From contig NZ_JAMBOS010000020.1 in assembly GCF_023715705.1 (NCBI RefSeq), positions 1-64,000 on the forward strand: 64,000 nucleotides of DNA, given 5' to 3'. The translations under genes and the position numbers were made by a program. Shown here in pieces: positions 8,569-16,881 of this stretch. How positions within the stretch are numbered: the first letter of the stretch is position 1; each line of letters starts with the position of its first letter. Under the pieces are notes generated by a model that ran no database searches, was not told the origin of the DNA, and saw only the letters and a list, made by a program, of their open reading frames with translations. The DNA comes from Halalkalibacter oceani. GTDB lineage: Bacteria > Bacillota > Bacilli > Bacillales > Bacillaceae_D.

Positions 8569-9288
8569 GTGCAAGCTCTTCTGGAAATTAAAGAGTTATC
8601 GAAATCATTTGACCTTCATAATCTCGGCAAGCATATCCGGGCGGTCAGCGATATTGATATTCAAGTAAATGAAGGCGAATTTGTCGGAATTACCGGCAAA
8701 AGTGGAAGCGGTAAATCAACGATTTTAAAGTGCATTTATGGCACATACAGAATCGGCCAGGGAAGTATTTTGTATGAGTCCAAAGCTTTCGGACCGATTA
8801 ATCTCGCCGAAGCGAGCGAGCGGCAAATGCTTTATTTGCGAAAGCATGAAATTGGGTATGTCTCACAGTTTTTAAATGTGATGCCAAGAACGACGGCCCG
8901 GCAGCTGGTGAAGCAGGCGATTTTGGAAATGGGTGAACAGCAGCAGTTTGCCGAAAAGGAAACAGAAAAGATTCTCGCTCATTTTGAATTAGATCCGCCC
9001 TTATGGGACAGCTATCCAACTACGTTTTCGGGAGGTGAGAAGCTCAGACTTAATATTGCAAGGGCAATGGTGAAAAAGCCGCGGCTGCTCCTTCTGGATG
9101 AGCCGACGGCGAGTCTCGATCAGGACTCGAAAATGAAGGTCAAGCTGCTGATTGAACAGCTGATGAATGAAGGAACGACAATTCTCGGAATTTTCCATGA
9201 TCTTGAGTTTATGAACCATTTATGTGACCGCGAGTATAACATGCAAAATGGTGTTTTCTCTTATTCTACCAAATTTACTAATCTTTAA
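8569..9288 (+). CDS. phnL: C-P lyase ATP-binding protein PhnL
   Basis: 239-residue ABC-type ATPase, the second nucleotide-binding protein of the C-P lyase complex. Walker A GKSGSGKST, signature FSGGEKLRLNIAR and Walker B LLLLDEPTASLD are intact. Starts at GTG 8569 after a GTAGGTGAG ribosome binding site. The order phnK-phnM-phnL differs from E. coli (phnKLMNOP). No phnN or phnP follows. Confidence 0.92.
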   Translation: MQALLEIKELSKSFDLHNLGKHIRAVSDIDIQVNEGEFVGITGKSGSGKSTILKCIYGTYRIGQGSILYESKAFGPINLAEASERQMLYLRKHEIGYVSQFLNVMPRTTARQLVKQAILEMGEQQQFAEKETEKILAHFELDPPLWDSYPTTFSGGEKLRLNIARAMVKKPRLLLLDEPTASLDQDSKMKVKLLIEQLMNEGTTILGIFHDLEFMNHLCDREYNMQNGVFSYSTKFTNL

Positions 9289-9333
9289 TAATTACTAATA
9301 TCGGCTTAATAGTAGATTGACAATAGCTAGCTA
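9284..9333 (+). promoter_or_regulatory. Possible Pho box before phnD
   Basis: CTAATA (9295), TTAATA (9306), TTGACA (9317) and TAGCTA (9328) are spaced at 11 bp, in the 84-bp gap before the transporter genes. Only TTGACA and TTAATA fit the PhoP hexamer well. It may give the transporter its own phosphate-controlled promoter. Confidence 0.35.
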
Positions 9334-9372
9334 TAGTAGAAATGGGAAACTAAAAAAGTGAGGAGATTTATG

Positions 9373-10398
9373 ATGAAAAAATCATTGTTATACGTACTGA
9401 CGCTTGTTTTGTTATTCATTGCTGGTTGTTCTTCTTCAGGCACTTCAGGTCAGGACAGCATTACAATTGCATGGCTTCCGAACGAATCGGGTACCGATCT
9501 AACTGAAACACGTGATGAGATTGGCAGAATTATCGAAGAGCAGACGGGCGCGGAAGTTACACATCAAACGACCACTGATTATATCATCGCGATCGAGGCG
9601 ATTGCTAACGGAAACGCCGATATGGCTTACCTTGGAGCGGTAGGGTACATTGAAGCGAAAAATAGAAATGACCAGGTTCACCCGCTCGTCGTACCATCTG
9701 GTGAGTCCGGGACGCTGGATGACGCTATTTACTATAGCTGGCTTGCTGTTGAAGTCGAAAATGCTGACGAGTATAAAAATGGTGATGAGTTCGCGATTGA
9801 CAACATCGAGGGAAAGAGATTCTCATTTGTTTCAAACAGTTCAACTTCCGGTTTCCGGGTTCCTTCGACTGGAATTGTTGATTACTTTTCCGAGCAGCCT
9901 GGGTTTGAAGATCTGACGCCAGATGATCTGCTTGAAGGTGGCGACAATCATTTCTTTAGCGATGTACTGTATGGCGGTTCCCACCAGGGTTCAGCGGTCA
10001 ATTTGCTTTCGGGCAATGTCGATGTTGCGGCATTTTGTGATACATGTGTAAATAACTACGTCGAGTTGGTTGAAGGCGAGGAAAACCGCCCAGGTTCGAT
10101 TTACAGAGTAAGAGAGGACGCTGTTGAGCCGTTCAATACGGTGTCTGGTAAAGAGTTCATTTTGATTTCCGTCACTCCGGTTTTAAATGCGCCATTTGTT
10201 ATTAATGGAGACAATATTGATGAAGAGATGCAGGCCAAGCTGCTTGAAGTGATGACGTCTGATGAAGTCGCGAACAATGAAAGAATCTTCGCTCCTGCTG
10301 ATTCAGACATCTCCGGATTGTTTTCAAAAACAGCGGACGAGCGTTTAATTGAAGTCGAGGATGCATGGTTCGATCCGATTCGCGAGCTTTCTAACTAA
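9373..10398 (+). CDS. phnD: Phosphonate ABC transporter substrate-binding lipoprotein PhnD
   Basis: 341-residue periplasmic-type binding protein anchored as a lipoprotein: short Lys-Lys start, hydrophobic stretch and lipobox FIAGC. The mature part follows the PhnD/PtxB pattern (ITIAWLPNE near the start, ADMAYLGAVGYIEAK, FVSNSSTSGFRVPS, DVLYGGSHQGSAVNL). It delivers phosphonates, and possibly phosphite, to PhnCE. ATG at 9373 is 7 nt after AGGAG; ATG 9370 is possible. Confidence 0.92.
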   Translation: MKKSLLYVLTLVLLFIAGCSSSGTSGQDSITIAWLPNESGTDLTETRDEIGRIIEEQTGAEVTHQTTTDYIIAIEAIANGNADMAYLGAVGYIEAKNRNDQVHPLVVPSGESGTLDDAIYYSWLAVEVENADEYKNGDEFAIDNIEGKRFSFVSNSSTSGFRVPSTGIVDYFSEQPGFEDLTPDDLLEGGDNHFFSDVLYGGSHQGSAVNLLSGNVDVAAFCDTCVNNYVELVEGEENRPGSIYRVREDAVEPFNTVSGKEFILISVTPVLNAPFVINGDNIDEEMQAKLLEVMTSDEVANNERIFAPADSDISGLFSKTADERLIEVEDAWFDPIRELSN

Positions 10399-10422
10399 TT
10401 TGAAATAAGAGGAGAGTTAACT

Positions 10423-11211
10423 ATGACAGCCTTACTGGAAATCAATCATCTGTCCAAACAGTTTGGAAATGATACAAAGGCATTATCTGATGTTAGCTTC
10501 TCCGTCAATGAAGGGGAGTTTGTTTCCATCATCGGTCCATCCGGTGCGGGGAAATCGACTCTCCTCCGTTGTATCAATCGAATGATTGATGCCTCGCACG
10601 GAGAGATTACCTTTGACAATATCGACGTCATGAATGTCAAAAAGAAAGACTTAAAGAAGGTTCGGACGAAAATCGGGATGATTTTTCAGCATTATAATTT
10701 GGTCAATCGCCTGAGCGTGATTGAAAATACACTGCATGGCACCCTCGGGAAAAAGTCGACCTTAGCAGGTGTTCTCGGACTCTACAGTCAGGCGGAGAAA
10801 GAGCAGGCGGTCAAAATATTATCAATACTTGGGCTGGAGGATTTCATTTATAAGCGGGCTGATCAGCTAAGTGGCGGGCAGAAGCAGCGCGTTGGCATTG
10901 CCCGGGCGCTCGTCCAGGATCCGCGGATGCTTTTGTGTGATGAGCCGATTGCCTCGCTTGATCCGAACTCCGCGAAAACGATTATGGATCATCTGAGGAC
11001 AATCTCGACAACGATGGGGATCACTGTGCTGGTGAACCTCCATCAGGTGGATGTGGCGCTCAAATATTCGGACACCATTATCGGCATTAACAAAGGCCAA
11101 GTTGTCTTTAATGGAACGCCGAAAGAGATGACGAAAGAAGACTTTCAAAGAATTTACGGCTCGGAGGCTGAAGATTTAATCTTTGATATAGGAGGCATCC
11201 ATGCAAGCTGA
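10423..11211 (+). CDS. phnC: Phosphonate ABC transporter ATPase PhnC
   Basis: 262-residue ATPase of the phosphonate importer. Walker A GPSGAGKST, the NLVNRLSVIENTLHG segment typical of PhnC, signature [13 protein letters not shown] and Walker B LLCDEPIASLDPN are all present. ATG at 10423 follows GAGGAGAG. Its 3' end overlaps the next gene by 11 bp. Confidence 0.95.
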   Translation: MTALLEINHLSKQFGNDTKALSDVSFSVNEGEFVSIIGPSGAGKSTLLRCINRMIDASHGEITFDNIDVMNVKKKDLKKVRTKIGMIFQHYNLVNRLSVIENTLHGTLGKKSTLAGVLGLYSQAEKEQAVKILSILGLEDFIYKRADQLSGGQKQRVGIARALVQDPRMLLCDEPIASLDPNSAKTIMDHLRTISTTMGITVLVNLHQVDVALKYSDTIIGINKGQVVFNGTPKEMTKEDFQRIYGSEAEDLIFDIGGIHAS

Positions 11212-11986
11212 TTTCTTTGCCCGTAAAAGAAAAAATACTCTCGGATTTATGCTGATTTTAGGGTTGATCACGTTCGGAGCAATCATCATTACCGAGTACA
11301 ATGTTATCAGTGGCTTTGAATCGTTTCCAAGAGCGATTATATGGATGCTGGGGAATTTCCATCCGACTCAGGAATCTTTAGTCCGTCTGCCAAGTATTTT
11401 AAACAGCTTAATTGAAACGTTGCTCGTATCAATCGCGGCGACAACGCTTGGCGCGGTATTTGCGATCCTGTTTGCAGTACTGGGCTCCAATACGACCAGA
11501 GTTAATGCGTTTTTCGGAAGTATTTGCCGCGGAATTGCGACGGTCTTTCGGAATATTGATGTGGCGGCCTGGGCGATGATTTTGCTTTTTTCCTTTGGAC
11601 AAAGCTCATTAACCGGTTACTTCGCCCTGTTTTTCGCTTCGTTCGGCTTTTTAACAAGATCTTTCGTCGAAACGATTGATGAAGTTAGCGGGGGTTCGGT
11701 TGAGGCATTAAGAGCGACTGGGGCAAGCTATTTTTCGATCGTTGCACAATCGGTCATTCCGTCCAGTCTTCCGCAAATGATCAGCTGGGTTCTCTTTATA
11801 ATTGAAACGAATGTCCGCAGCGCGACGCTGATTGGTCTATTAACCGGCTCCGGTATCGGATTTACCTTTAACTTATATTACAAAAATTTGAATTATGATA
11901 TTGCCGCTCTTGTCGTCATTGCGATTGTCGTCGCCATTCTCCTTATTGAAACCGTATCTAATTATGTAAGGAGAGTGATTTTATAA
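11201..11986 (+). CDS. phnE: Phosphonate ABC transporter permease PhnE (first copy)
   Basis: 261-residue membrane permease with about six hydrophobic segments and the EAA-type loop around residues 165-185 (GGSVEALRATGASYFSIVAQ) that contacts PhnC. Overlaps phnC by 11 bp and its stop overlaps the next start. Two PhnE paralogues in tandem are common in Gram-positive phosphonate importers and likely form a heterodimeric channel. Confidence 0.92.
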   Translation: MQADFFARKRKNTLGFMLILGLITFGAIIITEYNVISGFESFPRAIIWMLGNFHPTQESLVRLPSILNSLIETLLVSIAATTLGAVFAILFAVLGSNTTRVNAFFGSICRGIATVFRNIDVAAWAMILLFSFGQSSLTGYFALFFASFGFLTRSFVETIDEVSGGSVEALRATGASYFSIVAQSVIPSSLPQMISWVLFIIETNVRSATLIGLLTGSGIGFTFNLYYKNLNYDIAALVVIAIVVAILLIETVSNYVRRVIL

Positions 11987-12840
11987 TGGATGTAAAGGAG
12001 CAAACGATTGGAGAAAAGCCGCTGCTGCCTTCCGGTAAACGTCTGAAAGTGAAGCTGATGACGAAATCAACGATTGTAATCCGGCTGACACTGTTGACGT
12101 TGGCATTCCTGACAGTCTATGCTTTTTTCAGCTTTGATTACAAGGAAATTAATTTTATCGAAGCGATGCTGATCACATTGGCAAACTTGAAGGCGATGTT
12201 TTTGGAACCGCATTTTCAGCATTTTACGTTCGGTCATGCCTTTTACCAGGTGTTTATTACACTGGGTCTCGCCTTTTTAACGACGTTATTTGGGGCGATT
12301 ATCGCGGTCTTTCTCGGCCTGTTGGCCGCTGAAAATTTAACGTCCAAACGGGTCTCGGCTGTCATTAAAGGGATGGTTGCTTTTATCAGGGCGGTACCGA
12401 CCGTGCTATGGGTGCTCATTTTTGCGATCGCCGCAGGGCTCGGCAGTGTCGCCGCCGTAATCGGCATGACATTTCATTCAGTCGGTTACCTGGTGAAAGC
12501 CTATTCCGAATCCTTTGAGGAGCTTGATAAAGGAGTCGTTGAAGCACTGAAGGCGAGCGGGGCCAGCTTCTGGCAAATTATCTTCCAGGCTGTCATTCCG
12601 TCCTCCCTCACCTATATGATTTCCTGGACGTTCCTGCGCTTTGAAATCAACTTCGCCGTCGCGGTGGCGATGGGAGCGGCCGCCGGAGCCGGAGGAATCG
12701 GCTTTGACATGTTCATGGCAAGTACCTTCTATCTCGACATTCGCGAAATCGGCACGATTACTTACTTTATTCTCATCATCGCGATTTTGCTCGAAATCGT
12801 CGCTACTCAGTTTAAGAAAAAGCTGAAAGTGAACGGCTAA
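11986..12840 (+). CDS. phnE: Phosphonate ABC transporter permease PhnE (second copy)
   Basis: 284-residue second permease with a charged N-terminal tail of about 25 residues, then about six membrane segments. The EAA loop is KGVVEALKASGASFWQIIFQ. It shares the SLTYMISWTFLRFE-type segment near the C-terminus with the first copy. Start is the ATG in TAATG at 11986. Last gene of the phn run, followed by a terminator. Confidence 0.92.
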   Translation: MDVKEQTIGEKPLLPSGKRLKVKLMTKSTIVIRLTLLTLAFLTVYAFFSFDYKEINFIEAMLITLANLKAMFLEPHFQHFTFGHAFYQVFITLGLAFLTTLFGAIIAVFLGLLAAENLTSKRVSAVIKGMVAFIRAVPTVLWVLIFAIAAGLGSVAAVIGMTFHSVGYLVKAYSESFEELDKGVVEALKASGASFWQIIFQAVIPSSLTYMISWTFLRFEINFAVAVAMGAAAGAGGIGFDMFMASTFYLDIREIGTITYFILIIAILLEIVATQFKKKLKVNG

Positions 12841-12845
12841 AATTG

Positions 12846-12898
12846 AGACGGGGTGTGTGAAAAAGGAAGGCTTCCTTTTGACACATTCCGTCTTTTTT
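12846..12898 (+). terminator. Terminator closing the phn operon
   Basis: GACGG...CCGTC hairpin with AAAAGGAAG/CTTCCTTTT core and a TCTTTTTTAT tail. Another member of the CAAAAGG/CCTTTTG-like hairpin family. Confidence 0.88.
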
Positions 12899-13002
12899 AT
12901 TTTTAAATGAAAAAAACGAAATTTTTCCTTTATAATAAAGGGAGTAGACAGTGTAATAATCATGATGAACTAGCAAAAAGCAGAATGAAGGGGAGGAATT
13001 GG

Positions 13003-13629
13003 ATGGCTTTGCAACGATTTCGTCAGACGATTGATTCCGAGGAAGAGCTTCGCGAAATTGTCGGGATTCCCAGTAAGCTGGTCAAGAACAAGGTGATCTC
13101 TCATTTGGACAGCCACTGCAAGGAGTTTATCTCCAAATCGCCATTTTTGCTGATGTCGACAGCTGATGAGGAAGGCTTCTGTGACGTGTCCCCGCGGGGA
13201 GATCAGCCGGGATTTGTTTATATTCTCGATGATAAGCATCTCATTATCCCGGAAAGACCGGGGAACAGAAGGATCGACTCAATGCGCAATATTTTATCAA
13301 ATGCCAGAACAGGGCTGATTTTTATTATACCCGGGATGGAAGAAACACTGAGAGTCAACGGGAAGGCGACCTTGGTGAAGGATGAAGACCTCCTTGATAA
13401 AATGAAAGTGAACGAGCGCAAGCCGCTTTTAGCAATTGGTGTGGAAGTGGAAGAATGCTTTATTCATTGCGCCAAAGCATTTAAGCGTTCAGGCTTGTGG
13501 GATGCCGACTCCTGGCTTGAGAAAGAAGCATTGCCATCGGCCGCCAACATTTTATCCGCCCACGCAAAAATTCCAAATGAAGATGTTGCCGATTTGCTTG
13601 AAGAAAGCTACACGAAGCGGCTTTATTAA
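13003..13629 (+). CDS. Pyridoxamine 5'-phosphate oxidase-family flavoprotein
   Basis: 208-residue FMN-binding split-barrel protein. Segments PFLLMSTADEEGFCDVSPRGDQPGFV and IPERPGNRRIDSMRNIL-like sequence match a large bacterial PNPOx-related subfamily of unknown substrate. Start ATG at 13003 follows GGGGAGG by 6 nt; the open frame extends 96 bp upstream without a site. It is a single-gene unit between two terminators. Distinct from the protein at 2598-3158 although of the same superfamily. Confidence 0.78.
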   Translation: MALQRFRQTIDSEEELREIVGIPSKLVKNKVISHLDSHCKEFISKSPFLLMSTADEEGFCDVSPRGDQPGFVYILDDKHLIIPERPGNRRIDSMRNILSNARTGLIFIIPGMEETLRVNGKATLVKDEDLLDKMKVNERKPLLAIGVEVEECFIHCAKAFKRSGLWDADSWLEKEALPSAANILSAHAKIPNEDVADLLEESYTKRLY

Positions 13630-13638
13630 TGGAGACTA

Positions 13639-13686
13639 AGGATTTACAGACAGGTTGGACGACTTGTCTGTAAATCTTTTTTGTTT
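13639..13686 (+). terminator. Intrinsic terminator
   Basis: Inverted repeat GATTTACAGACA/TGTCTGTAAATC followed by TTTTTTGTTTT. Its stem is unlike the recurrent CAAAAGG family. Confidence 0.9.
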
Positions 13687-13772
13687 TGGGCCTGAGGTGA
13701 CGGGCAAGCACGCTTTGGCGGACAGCGCCTTTTCTTTTTATTGCTGTTTTAGTACGATTGTAAGGAAGGATT

Positions 13773-14801
13773 ATGGCAGCAGATGATGGAAACCTCCTTC
13801 GGCTTCAGGATCGAAAATACATAAGAGCGGAGGCAAACAGCTTCTTTATGGACATGGATATGCTGAAACAGTCACTCAACAGGATAAGATCAATGTCTCC
13901 GGCATTTGCTGAGGAACAGCCGGAGCTGGCTGAGGCGATTGCCGAATATCGGGCTTTCTATCATTTGTCGGCAAATCAATGCACCTATCAATGCGGCTAT
14001 ATTAGAGCAGGAGAGCAACGTATCTTCGTCCAGCGCTTCATCCCTGAGGGGAAGAGGAAGCAGGAAACAGTGCTACTGCTTCACGGCTATCTCGACCATC
14101 TCGGTTCCCTGTCGAAGACGATTCACTTTTTAATGGAGCAGGGCTATACGGTCGTCGGCTTTGATCTGCGCGGACACGGTCTTTCGACAGGAGACAGGGC
14201 AACGGTTAAGCAGTTTCGGGAGTATGAGGATGATCTTCATTGCGTATACGAACAGGTTCTCGCCGGCAGGCAGCCTGTCCATCTGCTTGGCCACAGTACA
14301 GGGGCAACGGTCGGGCTGCATTATTGGCAGCGGCGGAGAGCGGCATTTGAAAAGGTTATTCTGATTGCGCCGCTTTTGCGGCCGTTTATGTGGCGGCTCT
14401 CAACGATCGGGCTGGCGCTTGGCAAACGCTATATAAAGAAGCTGAAGCGGGTCTTCACAAAAAACTCCGAAGATCAGGCCTACTTGAGCTTTACGAAAAG
14501 CGATCCGTTACAGGAAAGGGAGCTTCCCCTTGATTGGCTAATGGCGTTGAAGCAAATGATTGACGGAGAAAACGAAGGGCAACCGGTTAAAGAGGCGCTC
14601 GCTTTTTTACTGATACAAGGTGATAGGGATCGCACAGTCGATGGCCGGTACGGAAGAAGCTGGGCAATCACCCATTATCCGAAGAGCACCTATGTGTTGA
14701 TGGACGGTGGCAGGCACCAGCTTTTGAATGAAGAAGCTGTAATCCGTACCCAGACTTTCAGATTGATTGAACACTATTTACGAAGCAAACAGGGGGAATA
14801 A
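13773..14801 (+). CDS. Alpha/beta hydrolase, lysophospholipase/monoacylglycerol lipase-like
   Basis: 342-residue serine hydrolase. LLLHGYLDHLGSL forms the oxyanion region, GFDLRGHGLSTG the following strand, GHSTGA (near residue 172) the nucleophile elbow with Ser, LIQGDRDRTVDG supplies the acid and GGRHQLLNE the histidine. The pattern fits the serine aminopeptidase S33/PldB group. About 85 residues precede the core, longer than minimal family members. No signal peptide. Two bases separate it from the next gene, so the two form an operon; lipid or ester substrate cannot be told. Confidence 0.8.
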   Translation: MAADDGNLLRLQDRKYIRAEANSFFMDMDMLKQSLNRIRSMSPAFAEEQPELAEAIAEYRAFYHLSANQCTYQCGYIRAGEQRIFVQRFIPEGKRKQETVLLLHGYLDHLGSLSKTIHFLMEQGYTVVGFDLRGHGLSTGDRATVKQFREYEDDLHCVYEQVLAGRQPVHLLGHSTGATVGLHYWQRRRAAFEKVILIAPLLRPFMWRLSTIGLALGKRYIKKLKRVFTKNSEDQAYLSFTKSDPLQERELPLDWLMALKQMIDGENEGQPVKEALAFLLIQGDRDRTVDGRYGRSWAITHYPKSTYVLMDGGRHQLLNEEAVIRTQTFRLIEHYLRSKQGE

Positions 14802-14803
14802 GC

Positions 14804-15706
14804 ATGGAACGAATAAAGCTGGCCGAAGAATTGTCTTTTTCACGGCTCGTGTACGGGCTGTGGAGGCTGGCCAATTGGAAGCAATCAAGCGGACAGACAC
14901 TTGATCTGCTGAAGTACGTTTATGAGCAGGGCATTACAACATTTGATCACGCCGATATTTATGGAAGCTATACATGTGAAGAGCTGTTTGGAGCTGCTCT
15001 TGCCAAGGAGCCATCCTTGCGGCAAAAAATTGAAATTGTCACGAAATGCGGGATAGTATTGCCTTCGCCACAGCGGCCGGCACATAAAACGCATCATTAT
15101 AATACATCCAAGTCCCATATTATAGCCTCAGTGGAGCAGTCGCTTAAAAATTTGCAAACGGATTATATTGATGTTCTGCTCATTCACCGTCCTGATCCGC
15201 TGATGAATCCGGTGGAAGTGGCGGAAGCATTTGAGACGTTAAAAAAGGACGGGAAGGTGCGATACTTTGGTGTTTCCAATTTCAAAAGCGATCAGCTGAC
15301 GATGCTGCAATCGTATGTGTCAGAAAAGCTGGTGACCAATCAGGTCGAGCTTTCTCCGCTTGTTTTGGAAAACATCGAGGACGGCACATTGAATGCTTGT
15401 TTGGAGAACAGACTCGCTCCGATGATCTGGTCACCGCTCGCCGGCGGCAAGCTTTTTTCAGATATGAGCGAAAAAGGAGTCCGCGTCCGTGAAACATTAA
15501 CAGAAGTGCAGAAGGAGATTGGCGCCGGCTCAATTGACGAGGTCGCCTATGCCTGGACTTTACGCCATCCGGCTAAAACAATGCCGATTATCGGCACGCA
15601 GAAGAAGGAGCGGATTCAAGCAGCAATCCAAGCGCTGCAATATGAGCTCACCCTTGACCAATGGTTTGCGATTCTCCACAGCTCGCTCGGCCATGAAGTG
15701 CCGTAA
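14804..15706 (+). CDS. Aldo/keto reductase, YdhF-like
   Basis: 300-residue NADPH-dependent aldo/keto reductase. The catalytic set is visible: Asp and Tyr in FDHADIYGSYTCEE, Lys in IVTKCGI and His in DVLLIHRPDPLMNP. C-terminal GTQKKERI segment fits cofactor binding. Overall sequence resembles E. coli YdhF; the physiological aldehyde or ketone is unknown. Starts at 14804 after AGGGGG, directly behind the hydrolase gene. Confidence 0.85.
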   Translation: MERIKLAEELSFSRLVYGLWRLANWKQSSGQTLDLLKYVYEQGITTFDHADIYGSYTCEELFGAALAKEPSLRQKIEIVTKCGIVLPSPQRPAHKTHHYNTSKSHIIASVEQSLKNLQTDYIDVLLIHRPDPLMNPVEVAEAFETLKKDGKVRYFGVSNFKSDQLTMLQSYVSEKLVTNQVELSPLVLENIEDGTLNACLENRLAPMIWSPLAGGKLFSDMSEKGVRVRETLTEVQKEIGAGSIDEVAYAWTLRHPAKTMPIIGTQKKERIQAAIQALQYELTLDQWFAILHSSLGHEVP

Positions 15707-15725
15707 GAGGGTAGACAAAGCTAGT

Positions 15726-15775
15726 AGCGGCTGGGCAAAAGGGAAAAACAACCTTTTGACCTAGCCGCTTTGTGT
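15726..15775. terminator. Hairpin between converging genes
   Basis: AGCGGCT...AGCCGCT stem with inner AAAAGG/CCTTTT and a TTTGTG tail. Lies between the aldo/keto reductase and the oppositely oriented dehydrogenase, so it may serve both strands. Confidence 0.75.
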
Positions 15776-15817
15776 GAACCCGGCACCACTGCTGGCATCA
15801 GGAGAAGGAAGGATGTC

Positions 15818-16879
15818 TTACCCGAGCTTCCTTAATCGGGCAATCAGTTCATTCGTCACTTCAATTGTCGAGAAGGTGCCGCCGAGATCAGGGGTGGTGA
15901 TTTGATCGGCGAGAAGCGACTCAATGGTACTGAGCAATGTTGAGCCTAGCTCTTCCTCGCCAAAATGGTCGAGCATCATCTTCGCCGTCCATATTTGCCC
16001 GATCGGGTTGGCCAGACCTTTACCGGCAATATCTGGAGCTGAGCCGTGTACTGGTTCGAACATGGATGGGTATTTGCCATTGACATTAATATTTGCTGAA
16101 GGAGCGATCCCGACGCTGCCCATGATTGCTGCGCCAAGATCGGTCAAAATATCGCCGAATAAATTACTTGCCACGATGACGTCAAACCGGTGCGGCGTAG
16201 TGACAAAAAAGGCGGCCAGCGCATCGATATGCTGTGAATCCGTTTCAATGTCAGGATAATCACGAGATATCTCGCTGAAAATCCGGTCCCAAAACGGCAT
16301 TGTATGAAAAATACCATTTGATTTTGTCGCGCTTGTCAGCTTTTTGCTGCGCTTTTTCGCCAATTCAAAGGCGTAGCGCATCGCCCGCTCCGTCCCTTTG
16401 CGGGAGAAGATCGCATTTTGAATGGCGATTTGGTCCCCACCTTGATAGATTTCGCCGCCTACTGAACTGTATTCTCCTTCACTATTTTCCCGTACAACGA
16501 TCAAGTCAAAATCGTTTGGATTTACTAAAGGAGAGCGCACTCCGTTTAACAGCTTGGCCGGCCGGACATTGATCACCTGTTCGAATTCCCGGCGAATCGT
16601 CAGCAGCAGCCCCCATAACGAAATGTGATCGGGCACGACGCTGGGGTCGCCGACAGCACCTAAAAAGATGCTGTCAAAATCGGTCAACTGTTCAAGACCG
16701 TCATCGGGCATCATTTTCCCGGTCTCTGTATAGTAATCGCAGCTCCATGGAAAACGGGTGAATTCGAACGAGAGTCCGCCATGGAGCTCAGCAATTGCCG
16801 TTAATACTTCCTCGGCCGCTGGCACAACCTCTTGCCCGATTCCATCACCGGGGATACTTGCTACCTTAATCTTCTTCAT
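15818..16879 (-). CDS. Tartrate/D-malate dehydrogenase (isocitrate/isopropylmalate dehydrogenase family)
   Basis: 353-residue NAD-dependent beta-decarboxylating dehydrogenase. IPGDGIGQEV at the N-terminus, LTIRREFEQVINVRPAKLL, VVRENSEGEYSSVGG, SNLFGDILTDLGAAIMGS and FEPVHGSAPDIAGKG follow the tartrate dehydrogenase/DmlA (YeaU, YcsA) pattern rather than LeuB. Expected reaction: D-malate or tartrate to pyruvate or oxaloglycolate-derived products. It lies 2 bp downstream of a dehalogenase-like gene, and a LysR gene diverges from the pair, the usual arrangement for an inducible hydroxyacid pathway. Confidence 0.85.
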   Translation of the reverse strand: MKKIKVASIPGDGIGQEVVPAAEEVLTAIAELHGGLSFEFTRFPWSCDYYTETGKMMPDDGLEQLTDFDSIFLGAVGDPSVVPDHISLWGLLLTIRREFEQVINVRPAKLLNGVRSPLVNPNDFDLIVVRENSEGEYSSVGGEIYQGGDQIAIQNAIFSRKGTERAMRYAFELAKKRSKKLTSATKSNGIFHTMPFWDRIFSEISRDYPDIETDSQHIDALAAFFVTTPHRFDVIVASNLFGDILTDLGAAIMGSVGIAPSANINVNGKYPSMFEPVHGSAPDIAGKGLANPIGQIWTAKMMLDHFGEEELGSTLLSTIESLLADQITTPDLGGTFSTIEVTNELIARLRKLG

Positions 16880-16881
16880 TT

